DNA from: Bacillus sp. FSL H8-0547
GTDB lineage: Bacteria; Bacillota; Bacilli; Bacillales; Bacillaceae
Assembly: GCA_038002745.1 (NCBI GenBank)
Contig: JBBODD010000002.1
Span: 1-64,000 of the forward strand
DNA length: 64,000 bases
Direction of reading: 5' to 3'
The notes under the pieces were generated by a model. The model had not been told where the DNA came from and searched no databases. It saw nothing but the letters and a program-made list of their open reading frames with translations. Below, one piece after another: positions 39,485 through 55,056 of the stretch (positions are counted from its first letter, which is position 1; each line of letters opens with the position of its first letter). Both the position numbers and the translations under genes were made by a program.

Positions 39485-40078
39485 TTAAATCAAGCCTCTT
39501 TCAATTAACGCTTTCGTCAGCTGTTTGACACACGCTTCAACGGAGTGCTTTTCGGTATCCAGCACGATTTCTGGTTGAAGAGGCTCCTCGTACGGAGCGC
39601 TGATTCCCGTAAAATTCTTGATTTCTTCATTTCTCGCTTTTTTATAAAGTCCTTTAGGATCCCGCTTCTCGCATTCTTCAACAGAACATTTCACATAGAC
39701 TTCAAGAAATTCATTTTCCCCGACAAGTCCTCTGACAAGATCTCGGTCAGCTCGGTATGGCGAAATAAAGGCTGTCAGGACAATCTGTCCGCTTTCCACA
39801 AACAGTTTTGAAACCTCGCCGATCCGGCGGATGTTTTCTTTGCGGTCATCTTCCCCGAAACCAAGATCACTGTTCAGGCCGTGCCTCACATTGTCGCCAT
39901 CCAGAACAAATGCCTGTGCCCCGCGGTCGAACAATGTCCGTGCAAATGCGTTTGCGACTGACGACTTGCCTGAAGCAGACAGCCCGGTAAACCAGAGGAT
40001 AAAGCTTTGATGCTTGTTTTTATCATGCCGTTCTTCTTTTGCGATAGATGCTTGATGCCATACGATATTGCTGCTCAT
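39485..40078 (-). CDS. cysC: Adenylylsulfate kinase
   Basis: Phosphorylates APS to PAPS. P-loop GLSASGKSS (32-40), the DGDNVRHGLNSDLGF APS-binding stretch and the family C terminus are present in 197 residues. It follows sat by 16 bp. Its presence with CysH leaves open whether the reductase uses APS, PAPS or both. Confidence 0.96.
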   Translation of the reverse strand: MSSNIVWHQASIAKEERHDKNKHQSFILWFTGLSASGKSSVANAFARTLFDRGAQAFVLDGDNVRHGLNSDLGFGEDDRKENIRRIGEVSKLFVESGQIVLTAFISPYRADRDLVRGLVGENEFLEVYVKCSVEECEKRDPKGLYKKARNEEIKNFTGISAPYEEPLQPEIVLDTEKHSVEACVKQLTKALIERGLI

Positions 40079-40094
40079 TACTATTTCTCCCTTC

Positions 40095-41234
40095 TTACGA
40101 AACGACTTCTTTTTTTAGTCCGCTGATCAGAACTTCAATGACTTCAGGCCGGCTGAACGTGCTTGGCGGAACTTCGCCGTTTCTGAGCATCTGTCTGACC
40201 TTTGTGCCTGAGAGAATGACGTGATCTGCGCTGTCATGCGGGCACGTTTTCGTTGTAGCCATGCTTTCGCATTTGCTGCAGTAGAAGCTGTGGTCAAATT
40301 TCATCGGCTTAATGCCAAGCTCCGCTTCTTCAAACTGATCAAATATCTTCTGAGCATCATATGTGCCGTAATAATCACCGACGCCTGCATGATCTCTTCC
40401 GACAATAAAATGCGTGCATCCGTAATTTTTCCGGACAAGCGCGTGGAAAATCGCTTCTCTTGGTCCTGCATATCTCATTGCAGCAGGGAAAACGCCAAGC
40501 TCCACTCTTTCTTCCGGATAGTAGTTTTTAAGCAGAACTTCATAGCTCTCCATGCGGATTTCTGCTGAAATATCATCTGATTTCGTTTCGCCGACAAGAG
40601 GATTCAGAAACAATCCGTCAACCGTTTCCAGGGCAGCTTTCTGAATGTATTCATGTGCTCTGTGTACAGGATTTCTTGTCTGGAAGCCGACTACGGTTTT
40701 CCACCCTTTGCTTTTGAAAATCGCTCTAGTTTCTGATGGGTCAAATGTATATTCTTTGAACGGTTTTTCAGGACGCTTGATCAAAGTGATTTTGCCTCCT
40801 GCATAGACGTCTTCCCTTTCATGAAGTTTTTTCACTCCGGGATGGGCAAGATCCGCCGTTCCGTAAACATTGATCGCTTCATTCGTTTTATCCGGCTCAA
40901 AGAGATCTTCAATTTCAATCAGACCATACACTACACCGCCAAACTGAAGCTTTGCTTTGTCTCCTGTCTTCAGCGACGCTGCTGTTTCTCTGGAAACCGG
41001 AAGCGTGATCGGAATGCTCCAGACCGTGCCGTCTGCAAGTCTCATGCTGCTGACTACATGTTCATAATCCGCTTTTGTTAAAAAACCCGTAAGCGGGCTG
41101 TAGGCTCCGATCCCGATCAATTCCAGATCGCTCAAGGCCATTGCATCAATTTCAATCACCTGATCGATTTCCTTTATGCTGACGTCAGGATTGTATACAT
41201 CAACTAATATTCCACCATGCGGCTGTAAACTCAT
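40095..41234 (-). CDS. sat: Sulfate adenylyltransferase (ATP sulfurylase)
   Basis: Activates sulfate with ATP to adenylylsulfate. Dissimilatory-type monofunctional Sat, 379 residues, with [12 protein letters not shown] (HxxH nucleotide site) and [10 protein letters not shown] Cys quartet region [14 protein letters not shown] may bind zinc, as in other Bacillus Sat. Between cysP and cysC. Confidence 0.96.
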   Translation of the reverse strand: MSLQPHGGILVDVYNPDVSIKEIDQVIEIDAMALSDLELIGIGAYSPLTGFLTKADYEHVVSSMRLADGTVWSIPITLPVSRETAASLKTGDKAKLQFGGVVYGLIEIEDLFEPDKTNEAINVYGTADLAHPGVKKLHEREDVYAGGKITLIKRPEKPFKEYTFDPSETRAIFKSKGWKTVVGFQTRNPVHRAHEYIQKAALETVDGLFLNPLVGETKSDDISAEIRMESYEVLLKNYYPEERVELGVFPAAMRYAGPREAIFHALVRKNYGCTHFIVGRDHAGVGDYYGTYDAQKIFDQFEEAELGIKPMKFDHSFYCSKCESMATTKTCPHDSADHVILSGTKVRQMLRNGEVPPSTFSRPEVIEVLISGLKKEVVS

Positions 41235-41276
41235 TTATTTTTCCTCCTAAACTGACCTTTTTAATTGGTTTTAACG

Positions 41277-42341
41277 TTAAATGCCTCCGCCTTCTTCATG
41301 CACGGCACGCTTTTCATCCCGGATCGCCTTCATCAGGCTCAGTGTACCAAGGGTTGCCAGCATGACACTCAGAAGAACGATAAGGGAATACATATCCTTT
41401 TCTAAAAACAGTTTGACAAGCATATACGATATGGCAAGTGAAAACAGCGGTGAAACAATCCAGATCCGGATGATTTTCTTCACGATATGCTTTTGAAGAA
41501 TCTCGCTCCCGCTTTTCGCCATTCCAAGTCCGATAATAGCTGATGAAGTTACCTGCGTCAGAGGGACGGGAAGTCCGAAAATGGAACTGACAATCACAAG
41601 TCCCGCACCTGTTCCGGATATCAGAATGCCTTCAGGTTTTGAATATCGGGTAATTTTCTTGCCGTTTGTTTCGAGCACTTTTTTGCCGAGAAAGATTGCC
41701 CCAAGAGCAACAAACGCCCCTCCGATCAGCGTTCCGTCCGATACAGAAATCATGCCTGCCCCGACAAGCGGCCCTACTGCGTTTGCCACATTGTTCATTC
41801 CAGCAGAGAAGGCCTCGAAAAATCCGGCCAGAATCAGGATGACAGTAAGGAGCGGACGGTCTTTAAAGAACGGCTTATGCTGCACTTTATAAAGTCCTTT
41901 TCCGAACAGCCAGGCAATTCCGAAAGCTGCAACGGGGACGATCACCCAGAACATCATAATGACTAAAAGTGATTTGATAAATAGGATTTGGTAGGCAATA
42001 CCCACTCCCACAACGGCTCCAACCGTCACCTCGCTTGTCGACAGCGGGATGCCAAGAAGGTTTGCAAGAAACAGAGAACTTGTTGCAGACAAAACAATAA
42101 TCAGCACAATTTTCACATTAATGATATCCTGCGGAATAATTCCTGCACTTATGGTCTTAACAACCTCTCCCCCGCCAAGATACGCTCCAGCAAAAACACC
42201 GATGGCACATATCAAAAGGGCATGCCGGGCTTTGGGAACTGCGCCGGAGCCGTAAGCTACTCCCATGGAAGCGGCGGCTCCGCTCGCTCCAATGTTCATG
42301 GCGAAAAAGAGACTGATGGCAAGCGCACCCAGTTCAAGCAC
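41277..42341 (-). CDS. cysP: Sulfate permease CysP (PiT family)
   Basis: Sulfate importer of the inorganic-phosphate-transporter fold; about ten TM helices in 354 residues, with the paired repeats containing GMNNVANAVGPLVGAG. The family mostly carries phosphate, but the place between cysH and sat and the match to B. subtilis CysP point to sulfate. Confidence 0.9.
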   Translation of the reverse strand: MLELGALAISLFFAMNIGASGAAASMGVAYGSGAVPKARHALLICAIGVFAGAYLGGGEVVKTISAGIIPQDIINVKIVLIIVLSATSSLFLANLLGIPLSTSEVTVGAVVGVGIAYQILFIKSLLVIMMFWVIVPVAAFGIAWLFGKGLYKVQHKPFFKDRPLLTVILILAGFFEAFSAGMNNVANAVGPLVGAGMISVSDGTLIGGAFVALGAIFLGKKVLETNGKKITRYSKPEGILISGTGAGLVIVSSIFGLPVPLTQVTSSAIIGLGMAKSGSEILQKHIVKKIIRIWIVSPLFSLAISYMLVKLFLEKDMYSLIVLLSVMLATLGTLSLMKAIRDEKRAVHEEGGGI

Positions 42342-42353
42342 GGCAATCCCCCC

Positions 42354-43055
42354 TTATCCATGCAGGCCGCATTCTGTTTTGCCCTGGCCGCTCCATCTGC
42401 CCGAACGCAGATCGTCTGCACTGAACGCAGGCGCTGTACAGTGGAAACAGCCGATGCTCGGGTATCCCTGATCATGGAGAGGATTATACGGGAGGTCATT
42501 TTTATGAACATAGCGCCAGACATCTTTCCACGTCCAGTGAATGAGTGGACAGACTTTTACCGACTGAAACTTGTCGTCTTTATTGATAAACTGCACATGT
42601 TTCCTGGTTTCAGACTGCTCTCTCCGAAGCCCCGAAATCCACGCTTCTGACTGAGAGAGTGTTTCATTCAGCGGCTGAAGCTTTCTGATTGCACAGCATT
42701 GATTCGGATTCGTCTCCCAAAGCTTATCTCCATGCTGTTCAGCTTGTTCTGCTAGAGTAAGTGGAGGTTTTTTCATCGTAATTCGGAGCTTGGGATATTT
42801 TTCTTTTACACGTTCAATCGTTTCATAGGTTTCCTTGAAGTGAACATCTGTATCAAGAAACACAATCGCCGCATCCGGTTTTACTTTTGAAATCAGGTCA
42901 ATTAGAACGATGCCCTCAATGCCAAAGCTGCAGGCATAGACAATCTCTTCCCCGTAATGCCCGTAAGCCCAGTTCAGCACATTCAATGCGCCGCTGTACC
43001 CGTCGTCTGTTTCAAAATTCTGCTCATGCTCCTGCCATGTTTTATACGTAAGCAT
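42354..43055 (-). CDS. cysH: Phosphoadenylyl/adenylyl-sulfate reductase
   Basis: Thioredoxin-dependent reduction of (P)APS to sulfite. PAPS-reductase fold with the SFGIEG pyrophosphate loop. Cys120-Cys121 and Cys203-Cys206 form the [4Fe-4S] ligand set of the bacterial APS-type enzymes; catalytic Cys229 sits in the C-terminal ECGLHG. 233 residues. Downstream of the SAM riboswitch and the YezD ORF. Confidence 0.95.
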   Translation of the reverse strand: MLTYKTWQEHEQNFETDDGYSGALNVLNWAYGHYGEEIVYACSFGIEGIVLIDLISKVKPDAAIVFLDTDVHFKETYETIERVKEKYPKLRITMKKPPLTLAEQAEQHGDKLWETNPNQCCAIRKLQPLNETLSQSEAWISGLRREQSETRKHVQFINKDDKFQSVKVCPLIHWTWKDVWRYVHKNDLPYNPLHDQGYPSIGCFHCTAPAFSADDLRSGRWSGQGKTECGLHG

Positions 43056-43163
43056 GCTGATCTTCTCCTCACCTTGGGTCCTAATTATGCAGTCGGTTTT
43101 TCAACCCGATCACAGGATCCCGCATTTCGTTAAAATGCCTCCGGTTTATCCAGTCAGCATCTC

Positions 43164-43331
43164 TTATTTCATTCTGATTTTTTCATTTTTTTCAAGCTGG
43201 ATCACTTTTCCGTCCTGAACGATAAGTGTTACAGAACCGTAGTTCATTGTGCCGAGCAATTCCTTAAGCCTGTCAATAACAGCATCAAGATGTTGATCCT
43301 TCCCCACAGTGGTCCCCCGTTTCTTTCCCAT
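43164..43331 (-). CDS. YezD-like small protein (DUF2292), 55 aa
   Basis: A 55-codon ORF between the SAM riboswitch and cysH. The C-terminal part YGSVTLIVQDGKVIQLEKNE then KIRMK is the hallmark of YezD/DUF2292 proteins, often found with sulfur-assimilation genes; no biochemical role is known to me. The ATG at 43331 begins two bases after the riboswitch T-run and its only ribosome site (GGAAGG) is in the terminator stem. A GTG at 43308 with GGGGGA five nt upstream is the alternative, giving 47 residues. Confidence 0.8.
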   Translation of the reverse strand: MGKKRGTTVGKDQHLDAVIDRLKELLGTMNYGSVTLIVQDGKVIQLEKNEKIRMK

Positions 43332-43359
43332 TAAAAAAAGCCTTCCGGTTTGAAAGACT
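43332..43359 (-). terminator. Expression-platform terminator of the SAM riboswitch
   Basis: GTCTTTC, loop AAACC, GGAAGGC, then seven T on the minus strand. SAM binding should favour it. The 3' arm doubles as the likely ribosome site of the next ORF. Confidence 0.75.
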
Positions 43360-43373
43360 GTTCAGGCATCAAC

Positions 43374-43475
43374 CTTATCTTCCAAAATGGGTTTCATTTT
43401 GCTGGATGTAGCACCTTGCATACATGCAGGTTGCCGGGCTTCACAGGGCCAGTTCCCTCCGCCTCTCTGGATAAG
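43374..43475 (-). promoter_or_regulatory. SAM-I (S-box) riboswitch aptamer
   Basis: Minus strand opens CTTATCCAGAGAGGCGGAGG, continues with ACTGGCCC, TGAAGCCCGGCAACC and AAGGTGCTA, and closes P1 with GATAAG: the invariant S-box core. It controls the whole yezD-cysH-cysP-sat-cysC-sumT-sirB-ylnF unit, switching it off when S-adenosylmethionine is abundant. Confidence 0.96.
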
Positions 43476-43493
43476 TTTATTATATTTTTCTAA

Positions 43494-43521
43494 ATTTTAT
43501 CACAATTGAGGTTTCTGTCAA
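43494..43521 (-). promoter_or_regulatory. Promoter of the sulfate assimilation operon
   Basis: Perfect TTGACA (43521-43516) and TAAAAT (43499-43494), 16 bp apart, placing the transcript start at the base of the S-box. The gap 43332-43754 otherwise holds this promoter, the riboswitch and a repeat-like scrap near 43555. Confidence 0.75.
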
Positions 43522-43754
43522 CCTTAGTTTTTCGATCGGAATTAAATAAATGCGGAAGCGCACGGTTAGCTCCGGCAGCCAGATAAGAAATCACCCGAAA
43601 AGTCCGGTCTTGACTTTTGGGGGGATTTTGTTCTGGCAGAGGTGTTGGGCGCTGAAGCTGGACACAATTGCAGCTTAAAATATTATTCTTAACATGATAA
43701 AAAAGTGCTAGATTTACAGGGCCGGAATAAGGTGTAGTAAAGTTCGTCCGGGAG

Positions 43755-44033
43755 GTGAGAATTATTTTTATATTGTTAAGTGCAGCTGCCGTTTTTTATG
43801 CTTTAGGCGGATTTTCATTAGCTTATGCGGCAATGGAGATTGATGACCCAGCCATTTTTGAAAAAATGAAAGCGGAACGCGGAGTGATGAAGGGCTTCGG
43901 GATGATCGGTTTTGCGGGATTTAAACTCAGCGGGAAACTGCTGCCTGCACCATGGCAGAAAAAAGGATTCAGAATTGGCTTTTTGCTGATCAGCATACTG
44001 TGCTTTTCCGGAAGCATGCTGATATGGAAATAA
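43755..44033 (+). CDS. Small membrane protein of unknown function, up to 92 aa
   Basis: Not recognised. Two hydrophobic helices (about 4-24 and 73-90) bracket a polar middle with MKAERGVMKGFGMIGFAG and LLPAPWQKKGFR. The only upstream start is GTG at 43755, but this GTG lies inside a perfect GGAGGTGA ribosome site; correct spacing would place initiation at ATT 43761/43764 or perhaps TTG 43773. Alone on the plus strand between the sulfate operon and pyrE, with a shared terminator. Likely real, start uncertain. Confidence 0.6.
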   Translation: MRIIFILLSAAAVFYALGGFSLAYAAMEIDDPAIFEKMKAERGVMKGFGMIGFAGFKLSGKLLPAPWQKKGFRIGFLLISILCFSGSMLIWK

Positions 44034-44063
44034 AAAAGGCATCAGCTGCTCCTGATGCCTTTG
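44034..44063. terminator. Terminator between the small membrane gene and pyrE
   Basis: AAAAAGGCATCA / TGATGCCTTT hairpin between convergent genes; it serves as the end of the pyr operon on the minus strand and of the small gene on the plus strand. Confidence 0.8.
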
Positions 44064-44067
44064 TCAT

Positions 44068-44696
44068 TTATACGTTCAGCCATTCTTCTGACGATGGATT
44101 TTCACGCCATTTCTTCAGCTTGGCTAAGTCTTCTTTTTGAATGGAGCCTTTTTTCAGAGCTGTTTCAATCAGGGAAGAATAGTCCGTCAGTGATACGGAA
44201 TGAATTCCTTCTTCCTCAAGCATCTCTGTCCCTTTTTGAAGTTCGTATGTGAAAATGGAGACAGCGCCGATGACTTCACAGCCAGCTTCTCTAAGCGCTC
44301 TGACGGCTGTAATCACGCTTCCCCCGGTTGAAATCAAATCCTCCACTACAACCACTTTCTGGCCTTCATGGACCTTCCCTTCAATCTGATTGCCCTTTCC
44401 GTGCCCTTTCGGCTTGCTTCTCACATAAGACATCGGCAAATTCAGAAGGTCGCTTACCCAAGCAGCATGAGGAATTCCTGCAGTAGCCGTGCCTGCAATC
44501 ATTTCAGCTTGAGGGTAATGCTCTCTGATCAGAGCGGACAGACCTTCTGCAATGTTTTTTCTTACCTCCGGATAAGAGAGCGTCAGGCGGTTATCACAGT
44601 AGATCGGTGATTTGAGCCCGCTTGACCATGTAAACGGATCATTAGGGCTAAGGAATACAGCTTCGATTGTCAGCAGTTGTTCGGCAATTTGATGGT

Positions 44697-44700
<4 letters not shown>
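44068..44700 (-). CDS. pyrE: Orotate phosphoribosyltransferase
   Basis: Joins orotate to PRPP to form OMP. The PRPP-binding loop is [13 protein letters not shown]; 210 residues. ATG overlaps the pyrF stop by 4 bp. Last gene of the pyr operon. Confidence 0.97.
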
Positions 44701-47095
<2,395 letters not shown>

Positions 47096-47099
<4 letters not shown>

Positions 47100-50000
47100 G
47101 CGTACGTCACCTCTTTGCTGATTACTCGTTTTGGCATTTGTTCAGTTGAGAATGTCATTGACTCTAAAACTCTTAAAATCGCTTTTGCTGTGTCCAGTGA
47201 TGTAAGGCATGGAATCCCGTTTTCAACCGATTCGCGTCTGATTCTGAAGCCATCGCGCTGCGGCTGTTTCCCCTTAGTCAATGTATTGATGACGAACTGG
47301 GCTTCGCCCGTGCGAATAATATCGAGCATATTTGGTGACTCGCTGCCGATTTTGCCCACGATTCTCGCTTCTACCCCATTCTCATGCAGATAGCCGGCTG
47401 TTCCGTTTGTTGCCATGATCTGATAGCCGATTGCACTGAAGCGGCGTGCTACTTCCAGTCCCTCTTCTTTATCCTTGTCAGCGATTGTCAGCAGGACCTG
47501 TCCGTAGTTCTGCACTTTCATTCCTGATGCAATCAGTCCTTTATAAAGAGCTTTTTCAAGGGTTGTGTCTTTTCCCATCACTTCGCCTGTCGATTTCATT
47601 TCAGGACCGAGCGTAATGTCCACTCTGCGCAGCTTCTCAAATGAGAAGACCGGCACTTTGACATAGACGCCTTCGCTTTCCGGCTGAATGCCCGTTTCAT
47701 AGCCGAGTTCAGGCAATGATTTGCCGAGTATGACTTTCGTTGCAAGATTCGCCATCGGCACGCCGGTTATTTTGCTTAGGAATGGAACCGTGCGGCTTGA
47801 TCTTGGATTCACTTCGATGACGAATACTTCATCTTTATAGATGACAAACTGGATGTTCAGAAGCCCTTTAATGTTTAATCCCCTTGCAAGTGCTATTGTC
47901 CGTTCAGTAATCGTCTTTTTGATATCTTCCGAAAGTGTTTGCGGAGGATATACGGCGATGGAATCACCGGAGTGTACCCCTGCACGCTCAATATGCTCCA
48001 TGATCCCCGGGATAAAGACATTTTGGCCGTCTGAGATCGCATCGACTTCTATTTCTTTTCCGGTTAAATACTTATCGATTAGTACCGGGTGCTGCGGATT
48101 AACTTTTACAGCATTTTTCATGTAATGCAGCAGATCGTTTTCCTCATGCACGATCTCCATTGCTCGTCCGCCAAGAACATATGACGGTCTGACAAGAACC
48201 GGATAGCGGATGGATGACGCGATTGCAACCGCCTCTTCAACAGATGTCGCTGTTTTTCCAAGAGGCTGCGGAATGCCGAGCGTGTTTAATGTGTGCTCAA
48301 ATTTATCTCTGTTTTCGGCACGGTCCAAATCCTCAAGAGATGTTCCAAGAATCTTGACGCCTCTTGCTTCAAGTTCATCCGCAAGGTTTATCGCTGTCTG
48401 TCCCCCGAACTGAACGATTACCCCTTTAGGCTTTTCAAGTTCGATGATGTGCATCACATCTTCCGCCGTCAGCGGCTCAAAGTAAAGCTTATCCGAGATG
48501 CTGAAATCGGTTGAGACGGTTTCGGGATTGTTGTTGATGATAATCGCTTCATATCCGGCTTCTTTAATGGCCCATACGGAGTGTACGGTTGCATAGTCGA
48601 ATTCTACACCCTGGCCGATTCGGATCGGTCCTGAACCAAGGACAATCACACTTTCTTTTTCTGTAACAGCCGATTCATTCTCATCCTCATACGTGCCGTA
48701 GAAGTAAGGTGTTTCAGATTCGAATTCTGCTGCGCATGTATCAACTGTTTTATAGACAGGGAACAAGTTCAGCTGTTTTCTGAATTGGTATACTTCCCGC
48801 TCTGTTGTTTTCCAAAGTTCAGCAACAGCGATATCAGAGAAGCCCATCTTTTTCGCTTTTTCAAGAATGATGGCATCAAATTTCGCTTCTTCAATGACAC
48901 GCTCAAACTTGATGATATTTTCAATTTTTACAAGGAAGAAAAGGTCAATTCCGCTCCACTCATGAATCGTCTCGATTGATACGCCTCTTCTGATCGCTTC
49001 AGACAGATAGAACAGTCTCTCGTCTCCTGCTTTGCGGATTCGCTTTTCAATCTTTTCATCGCTGAATTCGGCTGCATGTTTCAAATCGAGATGGTACTGA
49101 TCCGCTTCAAGTGAACGGACGGCTTTAAGCAGGGATTCTTCAAGCGTTCTGCCGATGGCCATCACTTCGCCTGTTGCTTTCATCTGTGTTCCGAGTCTGC
49201 GGTTGGCTGACTCAAATTTATCAAACGGCCATCTCGGGATTTTCGTGACGATGTAGTCAAGAGCCGGCTCAAAGCACGCATACGTCTTGCCTGTTACCGG
49301 GTTCATCATTTCATCAAGAGTAAGTCCGACCGCAATCTTTGCGGCAAGCTTCGCAATCGGGTAGCCTGTTGCTTTAGAAGCAAGCGCTGATGAGCGGCTT
49401 ACACGCGGATTCACTTCAATGATGTAGTACTGGAAGCTGTGCGGATCAAGAGCAAGCTGGACATTGCATCCGCCTTCGATTCCGAGTGCTCGGATAATTT
49501 TCAGAGAAACGTTTCTGAGCATCTGGTACTCTCTGTCACTAAGCGTCTGGCTTGGTGCAACGACGATGGAGTCGCCTGTATGAATGCCGACAGGATCAAT
49601 GTTTTCCATGTTGCAGACAACAATGGCGCTGTCATTTTTATCACGCATGACTTCATATTCGATTTCTTTATAACCCGCGATGCTTTTTTCCAGAAGACAT
49701 TGTGTGACCGGACTGTACTTCAGTCCGCTTGTCACGATCTCGATCAGCTCTTCTTCGTTTGAGCAAATTCCGCCGCCTGTGCCTCCAAGTGTGTACGCAG
49801 GTCTTACGATGACAGGATAGCCAACTTTTTCTATAAAAGCGTAAGCTTCTTCAAGATTGTGGACAATATCGCTCTCCGGGACCGGCTCGTGGAGCTCATT
49901 CATCAGCTGGCGAAAAAGGTCGCGGTCCTCCGCTTTTTGAATAGCGCTTAGTTTTGTTCCAAGAATCTCAACCTTGCATTCTTCAAGAACCCCTGCTTCA

Positions 50001-50308
50001 GCAAGCTGAACCGCCATGTTAAGGCCTGTTTGGCCTCCAAGCGTCGGAAGAAGTGCATCCGGGCGTTCTTTACGGATGATTTTTGTCAAAAACTCAAGTG
50101 TCAGGGGTTCAATGTACACTTTGTCTGCCATTTCTGTATCTGTCATGATCGTTGCAGGGTTTGAGTTGACAAGGATAACTTCATAGCCTTCTTCTTTAAG
50201 AGCGATGCAGGCCTGTGTTCCTGCATAGTCAAACTCTGCTGCCTGGCCGATGATAATAGGCCCTGATCCGATTACTAGAATTTTTTTAATGTCTACGCGT
50301 TTTGGCAT
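47096..50308 (-). CDS. pyrAB: Carbamoyl-phosphate synthase, large subunit (pyrimidine)
   Basis: Makes carbamoyl phosphate from bicarbonate, ammonia and two ATP. Tandem ATP-grasp halves (about 1-550 and 550-930) and a C-terminal allosteric MGS-like domain; 1070 residues. Pyrimidine-specific by its place in the operon; an arginine-specific paralogue is expected elsewhere in Bacillus. Overlaps pyrAA by 16 bp. Confidence 0.97.
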
Positions 50309-51389
50309 ACGTTGATCCCTTCTTTCTTGAATGTTTCAATCATGTCGATAAATTGATCAAATAGTCCGTTTGCATCTTCAGGTCCCGGTGAAGCTTCAGG
50401 ATGGTACTGCACGGTGAAGGCAGGGAGCGTTTTATGCTTCAGTCCTTCTACAGATCCGTCGTTTAATGCAAGATGTGTGACCTCAAGTTCTGTTGCTTTT
50501 ACTGAATCAAGGGTAACGGTGTATCCGTGATTTTGAGAGGTAAGAGCTACCTTTCCTGTTGACAGGTCTTTTACCGGATGGTTTGACCCGCGGTGTCCGA
50601 ATTTCATTTTTTCCGTATCGGCTCCCCCTGCAAGGGCAAAAAGCTGATGGCCGAGGCAGATGCCGAATAGAGGAATTTTCCCGAGCACTCCGTTGATCAT
50701 CTCCAGTGCATGAGGGACATCTTTCGGGTCTCCAGGTCCGTTTGACAGCATGATGCCGTCGGGATTTAACTGGAGGATTTCTTCAGCAGTGGCCGTGTGG
50801 GGCACAACGACAACGTCGCAGCTGCGTTTGTTCAGTTCGCGAAGGATGCCGTGTTTCATGCCGAAATCGACAAGGACCACTCTGCAGCCGCGTCCCGGGC
50901 TTGGATAAGGTGTTTTAGTCGAAACAGTTTCCACCTGATTTCTTGGGAGCTCCACTGATCTCAATGAGGCAAGCACTTCATCTACATCAGCATGCTCTGA
51001 GCAAAAAGCGCCTTTCAACGTTCCATATGTGCGGATAATTCTTGTCAGCTTGCGTGTATCTATGCCTGCAAGTCCGGGAATCCCCTTGATTTTGAAGTAC
51101 TCATCCAGAGAAAACTCGCTTCTGAAATTGGATGGCACTTCACATAATTCTTTTACGATAAACCCGTTGATGAATGGAGAAATCGTTTCAAAATCGTCGC
51201 GGTTAATGCCGTAGTTTCCGATCAGCGGATAAGTAAGCGTCACAATCTGCCCGCAGTATGACGGGTCAGAGAGAATCTCCTGATAGCCTGTCATCCCAGT
51301 ATGGAACACTACCTCTCCCATTGTGTCCGCTTCGCTTCCAAATCCCTGTCCTGTAAAAATGGTGCCGTCTTCGAGAATCAGATGTCTGA

Positions 51390-51393
<4 letters not shown>
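50293..51393 (-). CDS. pyrAA: Carbamoyl-phosphate synthase, small subunit (pyrimidine)
   Basis: Glutaminase subunit that feeds ammonia to PyrAB. Class I amidotransferase with nucleophile Cys in GICLGHQL and the later HPE motif. ATG 51393 follows GGGAGAG by 7 nt and overlaps the pyrC stop (ATGA); eight upstream codons are not supported. 366 residues. Confidence 0.96.
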
Positions 51394-53724
<2,331 letters not shown>

Positions 53725-55032
53725 TTATGCAGCTGTATGTTCATTTGCAGCTGTTTGTTCTCTTTCAGCAGCTTTGCGGCCCGGTAGGACCAGGTTCAGG
53801 ACAATGCCGATGATTGCCGCAAATGCCATGCCGTGAAGTTCAAACTGCTCGCTTACTTTTATCATGGCTCCGCCGATCCCGATGACCAGGATGACAGAGG
53901 AAATCACAAGGTTTCGTTTATTTCCGAAATCAATCTTGTTGTCAGTCAGCATTCTTAATCCTGATGATGCGATAATCCCAAACAGCAGGATGGACACGCC
54001 GCCCATGACAGGCGTCGGAATGGAGCTGATCAAGGCTGAAATTTTTCCGATGAAGCCGAACACGACGGCCATAACCGCGGCACCTGCGATGATGTAGACG
54101 CTGTAAACCCGCGTAATGGCAAGTACACCGATGTTTTCACCGTACGTTGTATTCGGCGGTCCTCCGATAAGTGATGCAATCATCGTTGCCACTCCATCTC
54201 CAAGGATCGAACGGTGCAGACCAGGTTCTTTCAAATAATCCCTCTCCACCACTTTACCAAGGACAAGCTGATGTCCGATATGCTCTGACAGAGTAACCAC
54301 TGCAACCGGAACCATCAGAAGAACGATTTCGTAGGAAAACCCTGGCGTATATGTGACAAAAGGTATGATAAAGTCCGGTTTTTGAAACAGTCCTGCCCCG
54401 ACTACTTTACTGAAATCAACCAATCCGATGGAAAGTGCGTACAGGTAGCCTCCGGTGATTCCGATCAGGACAGGGATCAGGCTGACAAAGCCTTTGAATG
54501 CAACCGAGCACACTATCGTTATCGCAAGCGTCACTAGAGCCACCGAGAAGTAGGTCAGGTTATATTCTCCCTCAGGATTGTTCATGGCCATATCTACTGC
54601 AGTCCCTGCAAGGCTCAGTCCGATGACGATGATGACAGGACCGACGACAATCGGAGGCAGAAGCTTCATGATCCACTTGTATCCGACGATTTTAATTAGC
54701 AGGGCTACAAGTCCGTACACGACTCCGGCAAGGAAACTTCCGACCATTGCGCCTTCAGGTCCTTCAGCCGCCTTAGCTGCGATGATTGGTGCGATGAAGG
54801 CGAATGAGGAACCCAGATAAGCCGGCACCTGGCCTTTTGTGATCAGCAGAAATGCAAGCGTCCCAAGTCCGCTTGAGATCAGGGCGACAGCCGGATCAAG
54901 TCCGACCAAAAAGGGTACGAGGATGGTTGCTCCAAACATGGCAAACAGATGCTGAAAGCTCAGGGTGATCCATGTGAGCGGCTTTGGGATTTCTTTTATA
55001 TCAAGCTGTAGAGCTTCTTTTCTTGGTTTCAT
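53725..55032 (-). CDS. pyrP: Uracil permease PyrP
   Basis: Uracil:proton symporter of the NCS2 family; about twelve to fourteen TM helices in 435 residues, with the signature GGPPNTTYGENIGVLAITRVYS. It brings in external uracil under the same PyrR control as synthesis. GGGGA precedes the ATG. Confidence 0.96.
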   Translation of the reverse strand: MKPRKEALQLDIKEIPKPLTWITLSFQHLFAMFGATILVPFLVGLDPAVALISSGLGTLAFLLITKGQVPAYLGSSFAFIAPIIAAKAAEGPEGAMVGSFLAGVVYGLVALLIKIVGYKWIMKLLPPIVVGPVIIVIGLSLAGTAVDMAMNNPEGEYNLTYFSVALVTLAITIVCSVAFKGFVSLIPVLIGITGGYLYALSIGLVDFSKVVGAGLFQKPDFIIPFVTYTPGFSYEIVLLMVPVAVVTLSEHIGHQLVLGKVVERDYLKEPGLHRSILGDGVATMIASLIGGPPNTTYGENIGVLAITRVYSVYIIAGAAVMAVVFGFIGKISALISSIPTPVMGGVSILLFGIIASSGLRMLTDNKIDFGNKRNLVISSVILVIGIGGAMIKVSEQFELHGMAFAAIIGIVLNLVLPGRKAAEREQTAANEHTAA

Positions 55033-55056
55033 ATCTATTCCCCGCTTTCTTTTTAT

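Noticed and set aside
41988-42650. 220-codon plus-strand frame across cysP and cysH
   Set aside because: Spans the ends of two real minus-strand genes and has no family features.
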